Source: CAZEQJ01 sp964514385 (GTDB taxonomy: Bacteria > Bacteroidota > Bacteroidia > Cytophagales > Cyclobacteriaceae). Taken from it: a stretch of DNA of 64,000 nt. Shown here piece after piece: positions 6,564 through 16,700 of the stretch; positions within the stretch are counted from its first letter, which is position 1; the number at the start of each line of letters is the position of its first letter. Location: positions 1 to 64,000 of the forward strand of contig CAZEQJ010000001.1 of the NCBI GenBank assembly GCA_964514385.1, written 5' to 3'. Below the pieces are notes generated by a model. It saw nothing but the letters and a program-made list of their open reading frames with translations, ran no database searches and was not told where the DNA came from. The translations under genes were made by a program, and so were the position numbers.

Positions 6564-8606
6564 TTAGCTGATTGTATCGCCCGGATTGCCGTCGGCAGAT
6601 ACCAGCTTCAGGTTTCCGTCTTTATCTTCTGCCATCAGGATCATCCCTTTGGACTCCACGCCCATGATCTTACGGGGTTTAAGGTTGGCCACAACGGTTA
6701 CCTTTTTACCTACCATCTCATCCGGATTGAAAAATTTAGCGATACCAGACAGGATCGTGCGCTTCTCAAACCCCATATCTACAGTAAACTGTAGCAGTTT
6801 ATTTGACTTTTCTACCTTTTCAGCGGTAATGATCTGCCCTACCCTAAGGTCAAGTTTTAAGAAATCATCAAATTCAATTTCGTCTTTCGGCGGTGTTACA
6901 TCCATTGTTTTTTCTTTATTCGCTTCTTTGGTTTGTTCCAGTTTGCTTTTCTGCTGTGCTATTTCCGCATCTTCCACTTTAGTAAACAGGAGTCCCGGGT
7001 TTTCGATCATCATTCCACTTACCAGCAGGTCCATCGCGCCGGCATCTGCCCATTTCAGGTCAGTGGTGCCTGTAACTTCAGCCAGCTTCTTCATCGAAAA
7101 CGGTAAAAAAGGGCGGCCCAAAATGGAAATGTTCGCTGCAATCTGAAGAGCGATATGCAGGATAGTCTCCACGCGATGCTCATCAGTCTTGATCAGCTTC
7201 CACGGCTCAGTTTCGGCCAGGTATTTATTGCCCAATCGGGCAAGGTCCATAAATGCGGCGACTGCTTCCCGAAACCTGAATTGTTCCAGGGCAGCAGCAA
7301 TACGGTCAGGAAACTCCTTCATCTGATCAATAGTCTGTTGATCAAATGCCTCCAGCTCATGGCATGGGGGAAGCTTGCCTTCAAAGAATTTGTGGGTAAG
7401 TACGATGGCCCGGTTGATAAAATTACCCAATATGGCCACAAGTTCATTGTTATTTTTCGCCTGAAAGTCGCTCCAGGTGAAGTCATTATCTTTCGTTTCA
7501 GGCATATTGGCAGCCAGCGTATATCGGAGAGTATCTTCCTTACCCGGCATTTCCTCCAGAAATTCATGCAGCCATACCGCCCAGTTGCGAGAAGTGGAGA
7601 TTTTGTTACCCTCAAGGTTCAGAAATTCATTAGCCGGCACATTATCGGGCAATATATACTCACCTGTAGCTTTGAGGATGGCGGGGAATATGATGCAATG
7701 AAACACAATATTATCTTTACCAATAAAGTGAATCAGTCGGGTATCCTCTTTTTGCCAGTAATCTTCCCAGTTTTTGCCATTTGCAGCCGCCCATTCCTTT
7801 GTTGCTGAAATATAGCCAATCGGTGCGTCGAACCACACGTACATCACCTTGCCTTCGGCTCCAGCTACCGGCACCTTAATTCCCCAGTCGAGATCCCTCG
7901 TCATGGGTCTGGGGTTGAGGCCGTTGTCGAGCCATGATTTACACTGACCGTAGACATTTGGCTTCCATTCCTTATGGTCGTCCAGAATCCATTGGCGCAG
8001 CCAAGGCTCGTATTTATCCAGCGGCAGAAACCAATGTCTGGTTTGTTTTTTCACCGGACTGGCACCACTCAGCGTTGACCGTGGATTGATCAGGTCGGTA
8101 GGGTTCAGGGAGCTACCACATTTTTCACATTGGTCGCCATAGGCATCAGGGTGATGACAAACCGGGCATTCACCCATGATGTATCGGTCTGCAAGAAACT
8201 GACCAGCTTCGGGATCAAAAAACTGTTCGGTCGTTTTTTCAGTAAACTCCCCTTTTTCATGGAGCTTACGAAATATCTCCTGTGAGGTGTCATGGTGTAT
8301 GGGCGCTGATGTGCGGGAGTAAATATCAAAGTCGATACCAAATTTTTCAAAGGAGGATCGGATCTGTTCGTGGTAGCGATCGACAACCTGCTGTGGGGTG
8401 ATCCCTTCCTTTCGCGCCTTCATGGTGATGGCTACTCCATGTTCGTCGGACCCGCAAATAAAGGCGACATCTTCCCCTTTCATCCTCTTAAAGCGCACAT
8501 AGATATCGGCGGGCACGTAGACGCCTGCCAGGTGTCCGATATGTACCGGGCCATTAGCATAAGGTAATGCTGCGGTAACGGTGGTGCGATTATATTTTTT
8601 TGTCAT
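6564..8606 (-). CDS. metG: Methionyl-tRNA synthetase
   Basis: A 680-residue class I synthetase. The HIGH motif is HIGH at residues 22-25 in ALPYANGPVHIGHL. The zinc knuckle is CPVCHHPDAYGDQCEKC. The KMSKS loop reads KISTS. The C-terminus carries an OB-fold tRNA-binding domain (from FLKLDLRVGQI to the end), as in dimeric MetRS. It charges initiator and elongator tRNA-Met in the cytoplasm. I chose the ATG at 8606; the ORF can be extended to a TTG at 8627, but that TTG overlaps the -7 promoter element. A purine-rich AGGGAGGA sits immediately before the ATG. Confidence 0.97.
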   Translation of the reverse strand: MTKKYNRTTVTAALPYANGPVHIGHLAGVYVPADIYVRFKRMKGEDVAFICGSDEHGVAITMKARKEGITPQQVVDRYHEQIRSSFEKFGIDFDIYSRTSAPIHHDTSQEIFRKLHEKGEFTEKTTEQFFDPEAGQFLADRYIMGECPVCHHPDAYGDQCEKCGSSLNPTDLINPRSTLSGASPVKKQTRHWFLPLDKYEPWLRQWILDDHKEWKPNVYGQCKSWLDNGLNPRPMTRDLDWGIKVPVAGAEGKVMYVWFDAPIGYISATKEWAAANGKNWEDYWQKEDTRLIHFIGKDNIVFHCIIFPAILKATGEYILPDNVPANEFLNLEGNKISTSRNWAVWLHEFLEEMPGKEDTLRYTLAANMPETKDNDFTWSDFQAKNNNELVAILGNFINRAIVLTHKFFEGKLPPCHELEAFDQQTIDQMKEFPDRIAAALEQFRFREAVAAFMDLARLGNKYLAETEPWKLIKTDEHRVETILHIALQIAANISILGRPFLPFSMKKLAEVTGTTDLKWADAGAMDLLVSGMMIENPGLLFTKVEDAEIAQQKSKLEQTKEANKEKTMDVTPPKDEIEFDDFLKLDLRVGQIITAEKVEKSNKLLQFTVDMGFEKRTILSGIAKFFNPDEMVGKKVTVVANLKPRKIMGVESKGMILMAEDKDGNLKLVSADGNPGDTIS

Positions 8607-8624
8607 TCCTCCCTGATTTTGCCG

Positions 8625-8632
8625 CAAATATA
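8625..8632 (-). promoter_or_regulatory. -7 promoter element for metG
   Basis: TATATTTG on the minus strand matches TAnnTTTG exactly and ends 18 bases before the metG ATG. It also argues against the upstream TTG start at 8627. No clear -33 TTTG at the usual spacing. Confidence 0.5.
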
Positions 8633-8720
8633 GAAAAGATCATCCCGATAGACGACCCAATGTGGATATTAACCGGATATTAATTCTCTGCTGAGGGGCA
8701 TAAAGTGAAAATTTTCCATC

Positions 8721-8728
8721 TACCTTTG
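8721..8728 (+). promoter_or_regulatory. -7 promoter element for typA
   Basis: TACCTTTG matches TAnnTTTG exactly, 18 bases before the typA ATG; predicted leader about 12 bases. The metG and typA promoters are divergent within about 140 bases. Confidence 0.5.
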
Positions 8729-8746
8729 TGCGATTATTGAAGAAGG

Positions 8747-10516
8747 ATGACAGAAATTAGAAATATCGCCATTATTGCCCACGTTGACCACGGCAAAACT
8801 ACGCTGGTTGACAAAATTATTCATACCACAAAAGTATTTCGTGACAACCAGGACATGGGTGAGCTGATCCTGGACAACAATGAGCTGGAACGGGAACGAG
8901 GAATTACCATCCTGGCCAAAAATGTTGCGGTCATGTACAAAGACGTCAAAATCAACATTATTGACACCCCGGGTCACGCCGACTTTGGTGGTGAGGTAGA
9001 GCGGGTGCTGAAGATGGCCGATGGTGTATTACTGCTTGTTGATGCTTTTGAAGGACCAATGCCGCAAACGCGATTTGTGTTATCGAAGGCCCTGGAGCTG
9101 GGTCTTAAGCCAATCGTAGTGATCAATAAGGTAGATAAGCCCAACTGCCGGCCTGATGAGGTGCATGAAGCCGTATTCGACCTGATGTTTAACCTCGAAG
9201 CCACTGAGGAGCAGCTGGATTTCAAAACCCTGTATGGATCGTCAAAACAGGGATGGATGTCAACTGACTGGAAGCAACAAACAGTGGATATCACCCCATT
9301 ACTTGACGAAATCATCGAAACCATTCCGCCGGCACCGGTAGTAGAGGGAGATCCGCAGCTGCAGATTACCTCACTGGATTACAACAACTTCGTAGGGCGA
9401 ATCGCCATAGGCAGGCTATATCGGGGCACACTGAAACCCGGTCAGTATGGCCTGAGCAAACGCGATGGTGGTATCCAACGGATCAAAATCAAAGAGCTGA
9501 TGCTATTTGAAGGGTTGGGCAAAGTAAAAACAGAGGAAGTGCACGCCGGAGATATCTGTGCTATTATAGGTGTCGAAGGGTTTGAAATCGGCGACACCAT
9601 TACACTTTATGACAACCCTGATCCCCTGCCGCGTATCGCCGTGGAAGAACCAACCATGAGCATGTTGTTTACGATCAACAACTCCCCGTTTTTCGGTAAG
9701 GAAGGAAAATTCGTCACCTCCCGGCATCTTCGTGACCGGCTGCATAAGGAAATGGAAAAAAACCTGGCGCTGCGTGTTGAGTCTACCCAGTCGGAAGAGA
9801 AATTCATCGTATATGGCCGTGGTGTATTACACCTGGCTGTGCTGATCGAAACCATGCGACGTGAGGGATATGAGCTGCAGGTAGGCCAGCCTCAGGTGCT
9901 GATCAAGGAAGTGGATGGCCAAAAGATGGAGCCTGTAGAAGAAATGATCGTTGACGTACCAGAGAATGTCTCCGGAAAGGTAATTGAACTGGCTACACAA
10001 CGCAAGGGAGAGCTGCTGGTGATGGAGCCAAAGGGCGACCTCCAGCATCTGGAGTTTGAGATACCATCGCGTGGTCTTATCGGGTTGCGAAATGATGTGA
10101 TCACTGCTACCAGTGGTGAGGCGATCATGACACATAGATTCAAGGAATACCGCCCGATGAAGGGCGAAATGCCCGGGCGGATCAATGGCTCACTGATTTC
10201 GCTGGAAGCAGGACCGGTGACGGCCTACACCCTGGATAAGCTGCAGGACAGAGGCATCTTTTTCATAGAGCCCGGAGAAGATGTGTACAAAGGTCAGGTA
10301 GTAGGAGAGCACAGCCGTGACAACGACCTTACGGTCAACCTGCAGAAAGGTAAAAAGCTCACCAACGTACGCGCCGCCGGCTCTGATGATGCTGCAAGGA
10401 TAGCTCCACCAAGACGATTTTCACTGGAAGAGACACTGGAGTACATCCAGAAAGATGAATATGTGGAGGTAACACCGAAATCAATACGGATGCGGAAAAT
10501 AGAATTTAAAGGCTAG
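8747..10516 (+). CDS. typA: Ribosome-associated translational GTPase TypA/BipA
   Basis: A 589-residue translation-factor GTPase, about the usual family length. G1 is AHVDHGKTTL (residues 11-20), followed by RERGITIL (G2), DTPGHADFGGE (G3) and NKVDKP (G4). The C-terminal half has the EF-G-like domains and the TypA signature around SRGLIGLRND and TSGEAIMTHRF. TypA binds the 70S ribosome in a GTP-dependent way and supports ribosome assembly and growth under stress or low temperature. It is monocistronic: divergent from metG and convergent with the DECR-like reductase, with a shared hairpin between them. Confidence 0.97.
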   Translation: MTEIRNIAIIAHVDHGKTTLVDKIIHTTKVFRDNQDMGELILDNNELERERGITILAKNVAVMYKDVKINIIDTPGHADFGGEVERVLKMADGVLLLVDAFEGPMPQTRFVLSKALELGLKPIVVINKVDKPNCRPDEVHEAVFDLMFNLEATEEQLDFKTLYGSSKQGWMSTDWKQQTVDITPLLDEIIETIPPAPVVEGDPQLQITSLDYNNFVGRIAIGRLYRGTLKPGQYGLSKRDGGIQRIKIKELMLFEGLGKVKTEEVHAGDICAIIGVEGFEIGDTITLYDNPDPLPRIAVEEPTMSMLFTINNSPFFGKEGKFVTSRHLRDRLHKEMEKNLALRVESTQSEEKFIVYGRGVLHLAVLIETMRREGYELQVGQPQVLIKEVDGQKMEPVEEMIVDVPENVSGKVIELATQRKGELLVMEPKGDLQHLEFEIPSRGLIGLRNDVITATSGEAIMTHRFKEYRPMKGEMPGRINGSLISLEAGPVTAYTLDKLQDRGIFFIEPGEDVYKGQVVGEHSRDNDLTVNLQKGKKLTNVRAAGSDDAARIAPPRRFSLEETLEYIQKDEYVEVTPKSIRMRKIEFKG

Positions 10517-10534
10517 CGCCTATAGCGCTCAAAG

Positions 10535-10588
10535 GTGAAAGCTAAAAGCTCAAAGCATCATAGGTGCCTTGATCTTTTAGCTTTCAAC
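10535..10588. terminator. Bidirectional hairpin between convergent typA and reductase genes
   Basis: GAAAGCTAAAAG (10537-10548) pairs with CTTTTAGCTTTC (10574-10585); including flanks, about 19 bases pair with two mismatches. It sits between two converging stop codons, as expected for a shared terminator, though neither side has a long T-run. Confidence 0.55.
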
Positions 10589-10593
10589 CCATT

Positions 10594-11463
10594 TTATCTC
10601 TTCCTTGCTTTTTCCAGCTGATCCCACATTTCATCCGGAACAGCATCGAGGAAATTAAATTCACCAGCTCCCGCCAGCCATTCGCCTCCATCAATGGTCA
10701 CGGTTTCTCCGGTCATGTAAGCTGAATAGTCCGAGAGCAGGTAGGCAGCAAGGTTGGCCAGCTCCTGGTGGTCTCCTACCCGCTTGAGTGGAATTCTGTT
10801 GACCGGATTGAATTTATCCTGTACCTCCTCCGGGAAAAGTCTGCTCCACGCACCTTCAGTAGGAAAAGGTCCCGGTGCGATGGCATTAAATCGGATATTA
10901 TATTTAGCCCACTCCACTGCCAGTGATCGTGTCATCACCTGTACACCCGCCTTGGCGATAGCGGAAGGCACTACATACCCTGAGCCAGTAGATGCATAGG
11001 TGGTCACGATATTGAGTACAACTCCGGGCATTTTACGGTTTATCCATTCCTTGCCTGTGGCAAGCGTGCAGTTGTAGGTGCCTTTCAAAACAATATCGGT
11101 GATTACATCAAAAGCTTTGACAGAGAGTCTCTCGGTAGGACTGATGAAATTACCCGCAGCATTGTTGATCAGCATATCAGGCACACCCATTGTCTCCAGC
11201 ATTTTCTCAATGGCCAGGTAGTCCCTGACGTCGGCAGCGTAGTAATGCACTTTATTCCCCGTCGAAGATTCAATCTCGTCGGCTGTTTTTTTCAGCACCT
11301 CCTCCTTACGGCTGGTGATCATCAGTTCTGCTCCCAGCTGAGAAAGGTAGGTTCCCATGGATTTACCTAGTCCGGTGCCACCGCCGGTGATTAATATTTT
11401 CTTTCCGCTGAAAATAGGCTTTTCAAACATCGGTTCTTTGAACATATCGGTAGATTTTGACAT
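10594..11463 (-). CDS. 2,4-dienoyl-CoA reductase-like SDR oxidoreductase
   Basis: A 289-residue short-chain dehydrogenase. The NAD(P) site is TGGGTGLGKS and the N-N-A-A-G-N motif is present. The region TYASTGSGYVVPSAIAKAG, then RFNAIAPGPFPTEGAWSRL and ITI-D-G-G-E-W, follows the pattern of mitochondrial/peroxisomal-type 2,4-dienoyl-CoA reductases, in which catalytic Tyr and Lys are separated by more than the usual three residues. It would reduce dienoyl-CoA intermediates with NADPH so that unsaturated fatty acids can enter beta-oxidation. I use the ATG at 11463; two further codons upstream start with TTG. It is divergent from the OmpA lipoprotein, with about 70 bases between start codons. Confidence 0.85.
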   Translation of the reverse strand: MSKSTDMFKEPMFEKPIFSGKKILITGGGTGLGKSMGTYLSQLGAELMITSRKEEVLKKTADEIESSTGNKVHYYAADVRDYLAIEKMLETMGVPDMLINNAAGNFISPTERLSVKAFDVITDIVLKGTYNCTLATGKEWINRKMPGVVLNIVTTYASTGSGYVVPSAIAKAGVQVMTRSLAVEWAKYNIRFNAIAPGPFPTEGAWSRLFPEEVQDKFNPVNRIPLKRVGDHQELANLAAYLLSDYSAYMTGETVTIDGGEWLAGAGEFNFLDAVPDEMWDQLEKARKR

Positions 11464-11531
11464 ACACAATTATAGTCAATGTAACTGTTAATTCGGATAT
11501 TGCGTCGGAATTAGGAAACAATTCATAAAAT

Positions 11532-12455
11532 ATGAAGCATATATTCAGCCTTGTAATGATCGCAGTAGTAGGTGTAAGTTGTGTATCACAGAAGAAATAC
11601 GATGATCTTCTTGTGGAGAAGGTGGCATTGGAGCAGGAAAAATATGAGCTGGAAGCCGTTCGTGATGAGCTAACGGGACGTGTGGACTCTCTGAGTGAAG
11701 CCATAGCACGTGTATCGGAAGAACTGAACGTCACTGCAGCGACACTGGATAGTCTGGAAAGCGCCCATGCTGACCTGAAGGCTGAGTATAATAAGCTGGA
11801 CACCTATTATAACAACCTGTTATCCAATAGCGGCAGACTGTCACGTGACCTGGAGGAGCAACGTAAAAGTCTGCTGGCATTACGCTCTGAAAATGAAGCA
11901 TTAAGCAAAGACCTGGCAATCCGGGAAGCAAGAGTAGCCGAGCTGGAGCAGGTGCTGGCCGAAAAAGACAGTGCAGTAAATGCCCTGAAAAATATAGTCA
12001 GCGACGCATTACTCAATTTTGCTGAAAATGACCTCAGCGTAGAGGTACGTAACGGGAAAGTGTACGTATCACTGGCCGAGCAACTGCTATTCAGCTCCGG
12101 GAGCATCGTAGTGGATGATAAAGGCAGGCGTGCGCTGCAGCAACTTGGCAAAGTATTGCAACAAAATCAGGATATCAATGTAATGGTCGAGGGTCATACT
12201 GACAATGTGCCTATTTCCCGCACATCGACTTACATGAAGGACAACTGGGATCTGAGTGTGATGCGTGCCACCTCTATCGCACGGATACTGATCGATGCCG
12301 GTGTGGATGAAGAAAGGATCACGGCATCAGGCAGGGGCGAATTTGTGCCGGTAGCATCAAACGACACCCGTGAAAACAAGGCAAAAAACAGAAGGACAGA
12401 AATCATCCTTACACCCAAGCTGGACGAGCTGTTTGAGATATTGTCCAGCAACTAG
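11532..12455 (+). CDS. OmpA-family lipoprotein with coiled-coil stalk
   Basis: A 307-residue envelope protein. The first 17 residues are a lipoprotein signal with lipobox VGVSC (Cys17). Residues about 25-150 are a long Glu/Leu/Lys-rich coiled coil. The C-terminal 130 residues are an OmpA-like peptidoglycan-binding domain, seen in GHTDNVPI and ITASGRGEFVPVASN..NRRTEI. The likely role is to tether the outer membrane, where the lipid anchor sits, to the cell wall across the periplasm, with the coiled coil as spacer. Single gene, convergent with the cystathionine enzyme gene. Confidence 0.9.
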   Translation: MKHIFSLVMIAVVGVSCVSQKKYDDLLVEKVALEQEKYELEAVRDELTGRVDSLSEAIARVSEELNVTAATLDSLESAHADLKAEYNKLDTYYNNLLSNSGRLSRDLEEQRKSLLALRSENEALSKDLAIREARVAELEQVLAEKDSAVNALKNIVSDALLNFAENDLSVEVRNGKVYVSLAEQLLFSSGSIVVDDKGRRALQQLGKVLQQNQDINVMVEGHTDNVPISRTSTYMKDNWDLSVMRATSIARILIDAGVDEERITASGRGEFVPVASNDTRENKAKNRRTEIILTPKLDELFEILSSN

Positions 12456-12496
12456 CAGGTTCTGTTTTTATCTACAGCAAAGAAGACCAATGATTG

Positions 12497-13636
12497 TCAC
12501 CCGATGGCCTGTTCCAGGTCGGCTATCAGGTCTTCCACATCTTCGATGCCGACGCTTAGCCGGATGAGTGAGTCCAGCACACCGGTTTTTACACGCTCTT
12601 CATAGGGGATGCTGGCATGCGTCATCGTGGCCGGATGTCCTGCCAGAGACTCCACGCCACCCAGCGACTCGGCAAGACTGAATATTTTAAAGGACGAAAT
12701 CGTCCTGAAGGCAGCTTCTTTGCTATCATCTTTCAGGGTAAATGAGATCATGCCTCCAAAGTCCTTCATTTGTGCTTTTGCCACCTCATGGTTGGGGTGT
12801 GATGTAAATCCGGGCCAGTATACCTTCCCTACTTTTGGATGACCTGCGAGGTATTGCGCAACAGCAGCGCCATTTGCGCAATGCTCTTTCATACGGACAT
12901 GAAGCGTTTTGATACCACGCAGCACAAGAAAGCAATCCTGAGGCCCTGGCACGGCACCGCAGCTGTTCTGAAGAAAATAAAGCTTTTCAGCTAATTCCTC
13001 ATTATTGGTCAGGATAGCCCCCATCACTACATCAGAATGTCCGCCAATATATTTTGTGACAGAATGCATCACGATATCAGCACCCAGATCAATGGGATTC
13101 TGCAGGTAGGGAGAGGCAAAAGTATTATCCACGCAGGTGAGCACACCTTTTGACCTGGCCAGGTCGCAAATCGAACGAATATCCAGGATATTCATCATGG
13201 GATTGGTAGGTGTTTCAATCCAGATGAGCTTTGTGTTTTTATTGAAATACGACTCTACGGTACTCAGGTCCTGCATATTCACAAAGTGGGTTTTGATTCC
13301 AAAATTTTCAAAAACCCGGGTAAAGAGGCGGTAGGTGCCACCGTAAAGATCATTGGTACATACAATTTCATCACCGGGGCGCAGGGTCTTGATCAGCGTG
13401 TCGATTGCGGCAAGCCCGGAAGAAAAACAAATGCCATATTTCGCATTTTCGAGGCTGGCCAAATTGGCTTCCAGTGCATCACGCGTAGGGTTTTGCGTAC
13501 GTGCATATTCATAACCTTTATGGTCGCCCGGGCTGGCCTGTACATAGGTAGAGGTTTGAAAAATGGGTGTCATAATGGCGCCTGTGGAAGGATCAGGCTC
13601 GATGCCTGCATGAAGTGCTTTTGTTCCGAATTTCAT
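12497..13636 (-). CDS. Cystathionine gamma-synthase / beta-lyase family PLP enzyme
   Basis: A 379-residue Cys/Met-metabolism PLP enzyme. The PLP lysine lies in HSVTKYIGGHSDVVMG, preceded by VCVDNTFASPYLQNP, and the N-terminus MKFGTKALHAGIEPDP is typical of the family. Members make cystathionine from an O-acyl-homoserine and cysteine, or cleave cystathionine, in methionine/cysteine interconversion. The exact reaction cannot be fixed from sequence alone because gamma-synthases, gamma-lyases and beta-lyases share these motifs; gamma-synthase is my best guess. The ATG at 13636 is used; codons back to 13669 begin with TTG. Confidence 0.88.
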   Translation of the reverse strand: MKFGTKALHAGIEPDPSTGAIMTPIFQTSTYVQASPGDHKGYEYARTQNPTRDALEANLASLENAKYGICFSSGLAAIDTLIKTLRPGDEIVCTNDLYGGTYRLFTRVFENFGIKTHFVNMQDLSTVESYFNKNTKLIWIETPTNPMMNILDIRSICDLARSKGVLTCVDNTFASPYLQNPIDLGADIVMHSVTKYIGGHSDVVMGAILTNNEELAEKLYFLQNSCGAVPGPQDCFLVLRGIKTLHVRMKEHCANGAAVAQYLAGHPKVGKVYWPGFTSHPNHEVAKAQMKDFGGMISFTLKDDSKEAAFRTISSFKIFSLAESLGGVESLAGHPATMTHASIPYEERVKTGVLDSLIRLSVGIEDVEDLIADLEQAIG

Positions 13637-13690
13637 TTCAATCGATTTTTTTGCGTTTAGGGACAGCAAGTTAGTAAGAAAATGTGTTTT

Positions 13691-13728
13691 GGCTGCCAGA
13701 AGTATCTTGCGATTACCTTCTGGCAGCC
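13691..13728. terminator. Long perfect hairpin between two leftward genes
   Basis: GGCTGCCAGAAG (13691-13702) pairs with CTTCTGGCAGCC (13717-13728), a perfect 12-base stem with a 14-base loop. It lies 15 bases past the stop of the ABC-permease/peptidase gene and upstream of the cystathionine enzyme gene. There is no clear T-run on either strand, so it may act as an mRNA 3'-end stabiliser as well as, or instead of, a terminator. Confidence 0.55.
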
Positions 13729-13743
13729 AGGTTTTACTACATC

Positions 13744-16700
13744 TTACTCCACCTTCACATTGGTGACGTTATCATCCGGAATGCGGTCGATCAGCAGCAG
13801 ATATGGATCGATGCCCGCCCTGGCTGGCTCTTTGTCTACCTGCACTGTAATAGTCTGCTCACCTCCGCTGAGTTTATGCTTCTGAAGATACAGTATTTCT
13901 GTAAGTTCCTTGTCAGCGAAGACACCTACCTCTATATAGTCATTTACATCTTCGGGTGTTTCCCTGCCCAGTGTATCGGCATAATATTTACCGACACTGA
14001 GATCAAGCGTCACCTCATATCCTCCATCCTTTGGAGTTGCTGTAGCCCCTGTCGCCCTGTTTTCATAGAGCGTGATCTTCTCGAACATATCGTCGAGCAA
14101 GTAATGGAGGCTGTCGGGTGTTACTTCCCGTATATAGGACATAAACTCAAGCGAATTGGTAAATGGTGGCTCATCCTGAAAAGCATATTTTTCGACATAA
14201 CGTCTGAGTGCTGCATTGAGGCTGTCCTCTCCGATATATTCTTTCAGCGCATACATTACGACAGAGCCCTTCCGGTAATGAATATAACCCTGATTCTCAT
14301 TATACAACAACGGCAGCTCTCGTTCGCTCTCCGCTGCCCTACCGGAAAGGTACCGGTCCAGTTCGTACTCCAGAAACTTCCGCATCTGCTCTCTTCCGTA
14401 TTCTTTTTCCAATACCATCAGGGCAGTATACTGGCTCATAGTTTCAGACATCACGGTAGCACCCTGCACGGCTCCGCCAATCACCTGGTGCGCCCACCAC
14501 TGATGTGCTATTTCATGTGCTGTCACATAAAAAGGGAAATCCACATCTTCAGGATCATCTTTATCTACACGTGCGATGAAGCCGATAGCTTCCGAATAGG
14601 GTATGGTATTCGGAAATGATTGCGCAAAGCTGGCATATCTGGGAAATTCAAGTATTCGCGCCTGTCTATGCTGATAAGGACTGAAATTTTTGCTGGCATA
14701 TTCCAGTGCCTGACGGGCTCCATCCCGCATCCGCTCCAGGTTATATTCATGACCTTTCTGATAATAGATCTGAAAAGCAACCGGGTGGTTAAAATAAGGA
14801 GATGTGAACTCATCTTCATACACCTCATAATCAGCGGACAGGTAGCTATAGAAATTAAGAATTGGGGCATCCATTTTATAATGGAAATACACCCTGTCAC
14901 CTTCTTCCCATTCTCGCTGGAGATATCCCGGCGCAATGGCAACCTGACCCTTGTCGGTGCTCACTACCGTCTCGAAATCTATCCAGTCGCCATCCTGCCC
15001 GAGGTAGGTATTGAGCCTGCCCACCGAGTCATTTACATCTGGCAGACGTTCCAGCGGCTCGAGGTCATATTTACGACGGTCACGCTTGCCCCGCAGGATA
15101 TAATTCTGCGCATAGCCGATAGAAGGGAAAATACCGGAATTCACAAATGATCCATTGTATACCACGCCATTGGGTGCGTTATTCAGTGGAAAACCTTCAT
15201 ACGCATAACTTATACCGAAGTTCATGGTAAGGGTGTCACCGGGCAGAATGGGAGGGTCGAAGTAGAATATCCTGTATTCGTAATCCTCATCGTACATGGC
15301 CTGATCGAATGACCTGTCAAATGATATATCCGTCATTTTAAATGTGCGGCTGCTCAGGATGTGTACCGAGTCGATTGTGGTCTGCCATTCATTGACGAGG
15401 GTATACTTCCCTTCCGCTTCCAGCCTCAGGTCAGCCGGGAAAAGGTCAGTTTCAACATAGGAAGCTACAATTCGCGGCTGAGGAATATTCTTAAACTTAT
15501 CATAGGTTTTTTCAAAGTTTACCGCCCATTTTTCACCTGCTTTTTCTGTGCGGTATTCATTCAGCACATTGGTATTATAATATATAAATCCACCCAGTAC
15601 GAGAAATACTCCGATGCTGACAAATGTGAAGATCATGGTGGTGCCGGCAAATGTGCGCCTGGCCATTTTCAACCTGTTTTTCCATTGAGTATCGGTGCCT
15701 CTGACCCACATCAGGTGGGAGACAATCATCAATATCACACCAAAGGCAATCCAGTAAAGCGTAAACCAGAAGGAAGATACCCAGAAGTGGCCATAGCCAT
15801 TCATTTTGGAGATCGTGTACCCTGGTATCGATAAAAAGCGGTACAGCCTGTGGTCCCAACCGATATTTGGCAGCAGGAGTGCAAAAGCAAGAAATAGGGT
15901 GATAATGAGAAAGAAGCTGACAAATTTATTATTAGCCAGCGTATGTACCACAAAGCAGAATGTAGCAAAAATCAGGTATTTTGGAAGGTAATTTAGAAAA
16001 ATCTCCTTCAGGTATATGTTTATATCGTAAAGATAATACCCTTTCACCGTTTGCGTGGCCATACCGGCAATCATGATCAGTATGCTGAGTAGAATGGAAA
16101 TAAAAAAGATGGAAATAAATTTTGAGCCCCAAAGCATCCACGTCGGTGAAGGTGTGGCATCTACAATCTGAGCCATTTTATATCTTCTGTCCTTCCATAC
16201 CAGTTCGCCGGTAAAGAATATCAGCACTGCAAAGGCCAACAGAATATAGTTAAACGTACCAATCTCAACCATGAGGTAGGTCTCAGGAAATACCCTCGTA
16301 CCATAAAGCTGATCAGCATACCAGCCATCGAGGAAGAGAAAGATTACCCCTGCCAGCAGGATAGAAAGAAAAAGCACGTCACGGGTTATGGCGCGGAAAT
16401 CACCCCAGCCGAGGGCAAACATACGGCGCAGAAAACCTGCAGGCTGCAGACTGATCGAGGGACGTGGAATGCTTATCTCATCATGATCTTCTTCTGCTTC
16501 AGGTTTCTGCCGTTTTCCAGACCCTGATTTACGTGAAGGGGCGATAAAATCAGGAATATTGAATCTGAAATAGCTGACTAAAAATACGGCAAGCCCCAAT
16601 CCTACCCAGATGATGCGGTTGAGCACCAACAGGCTGGTTGCCGGAACTGGCAATGTATTCTTCTCGTCAGGTGTAAAATATCGTGTCACCTGATTGAATG

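Noticed and set aside
10556..10569. Weak sigma-54-like match on the minus strand (GGCAC-N6-TGC)
   Set aside because: It lies between two converging stop codons with no gene downstream to serve, and matches the consensus poorly.
13684..14619. Long plus-strand ORF (311 codons)
   Set aside because: It is antisense to the M1 peptidase part of the fusion, which shows clear motifs; the plus-strand reading has no family features.
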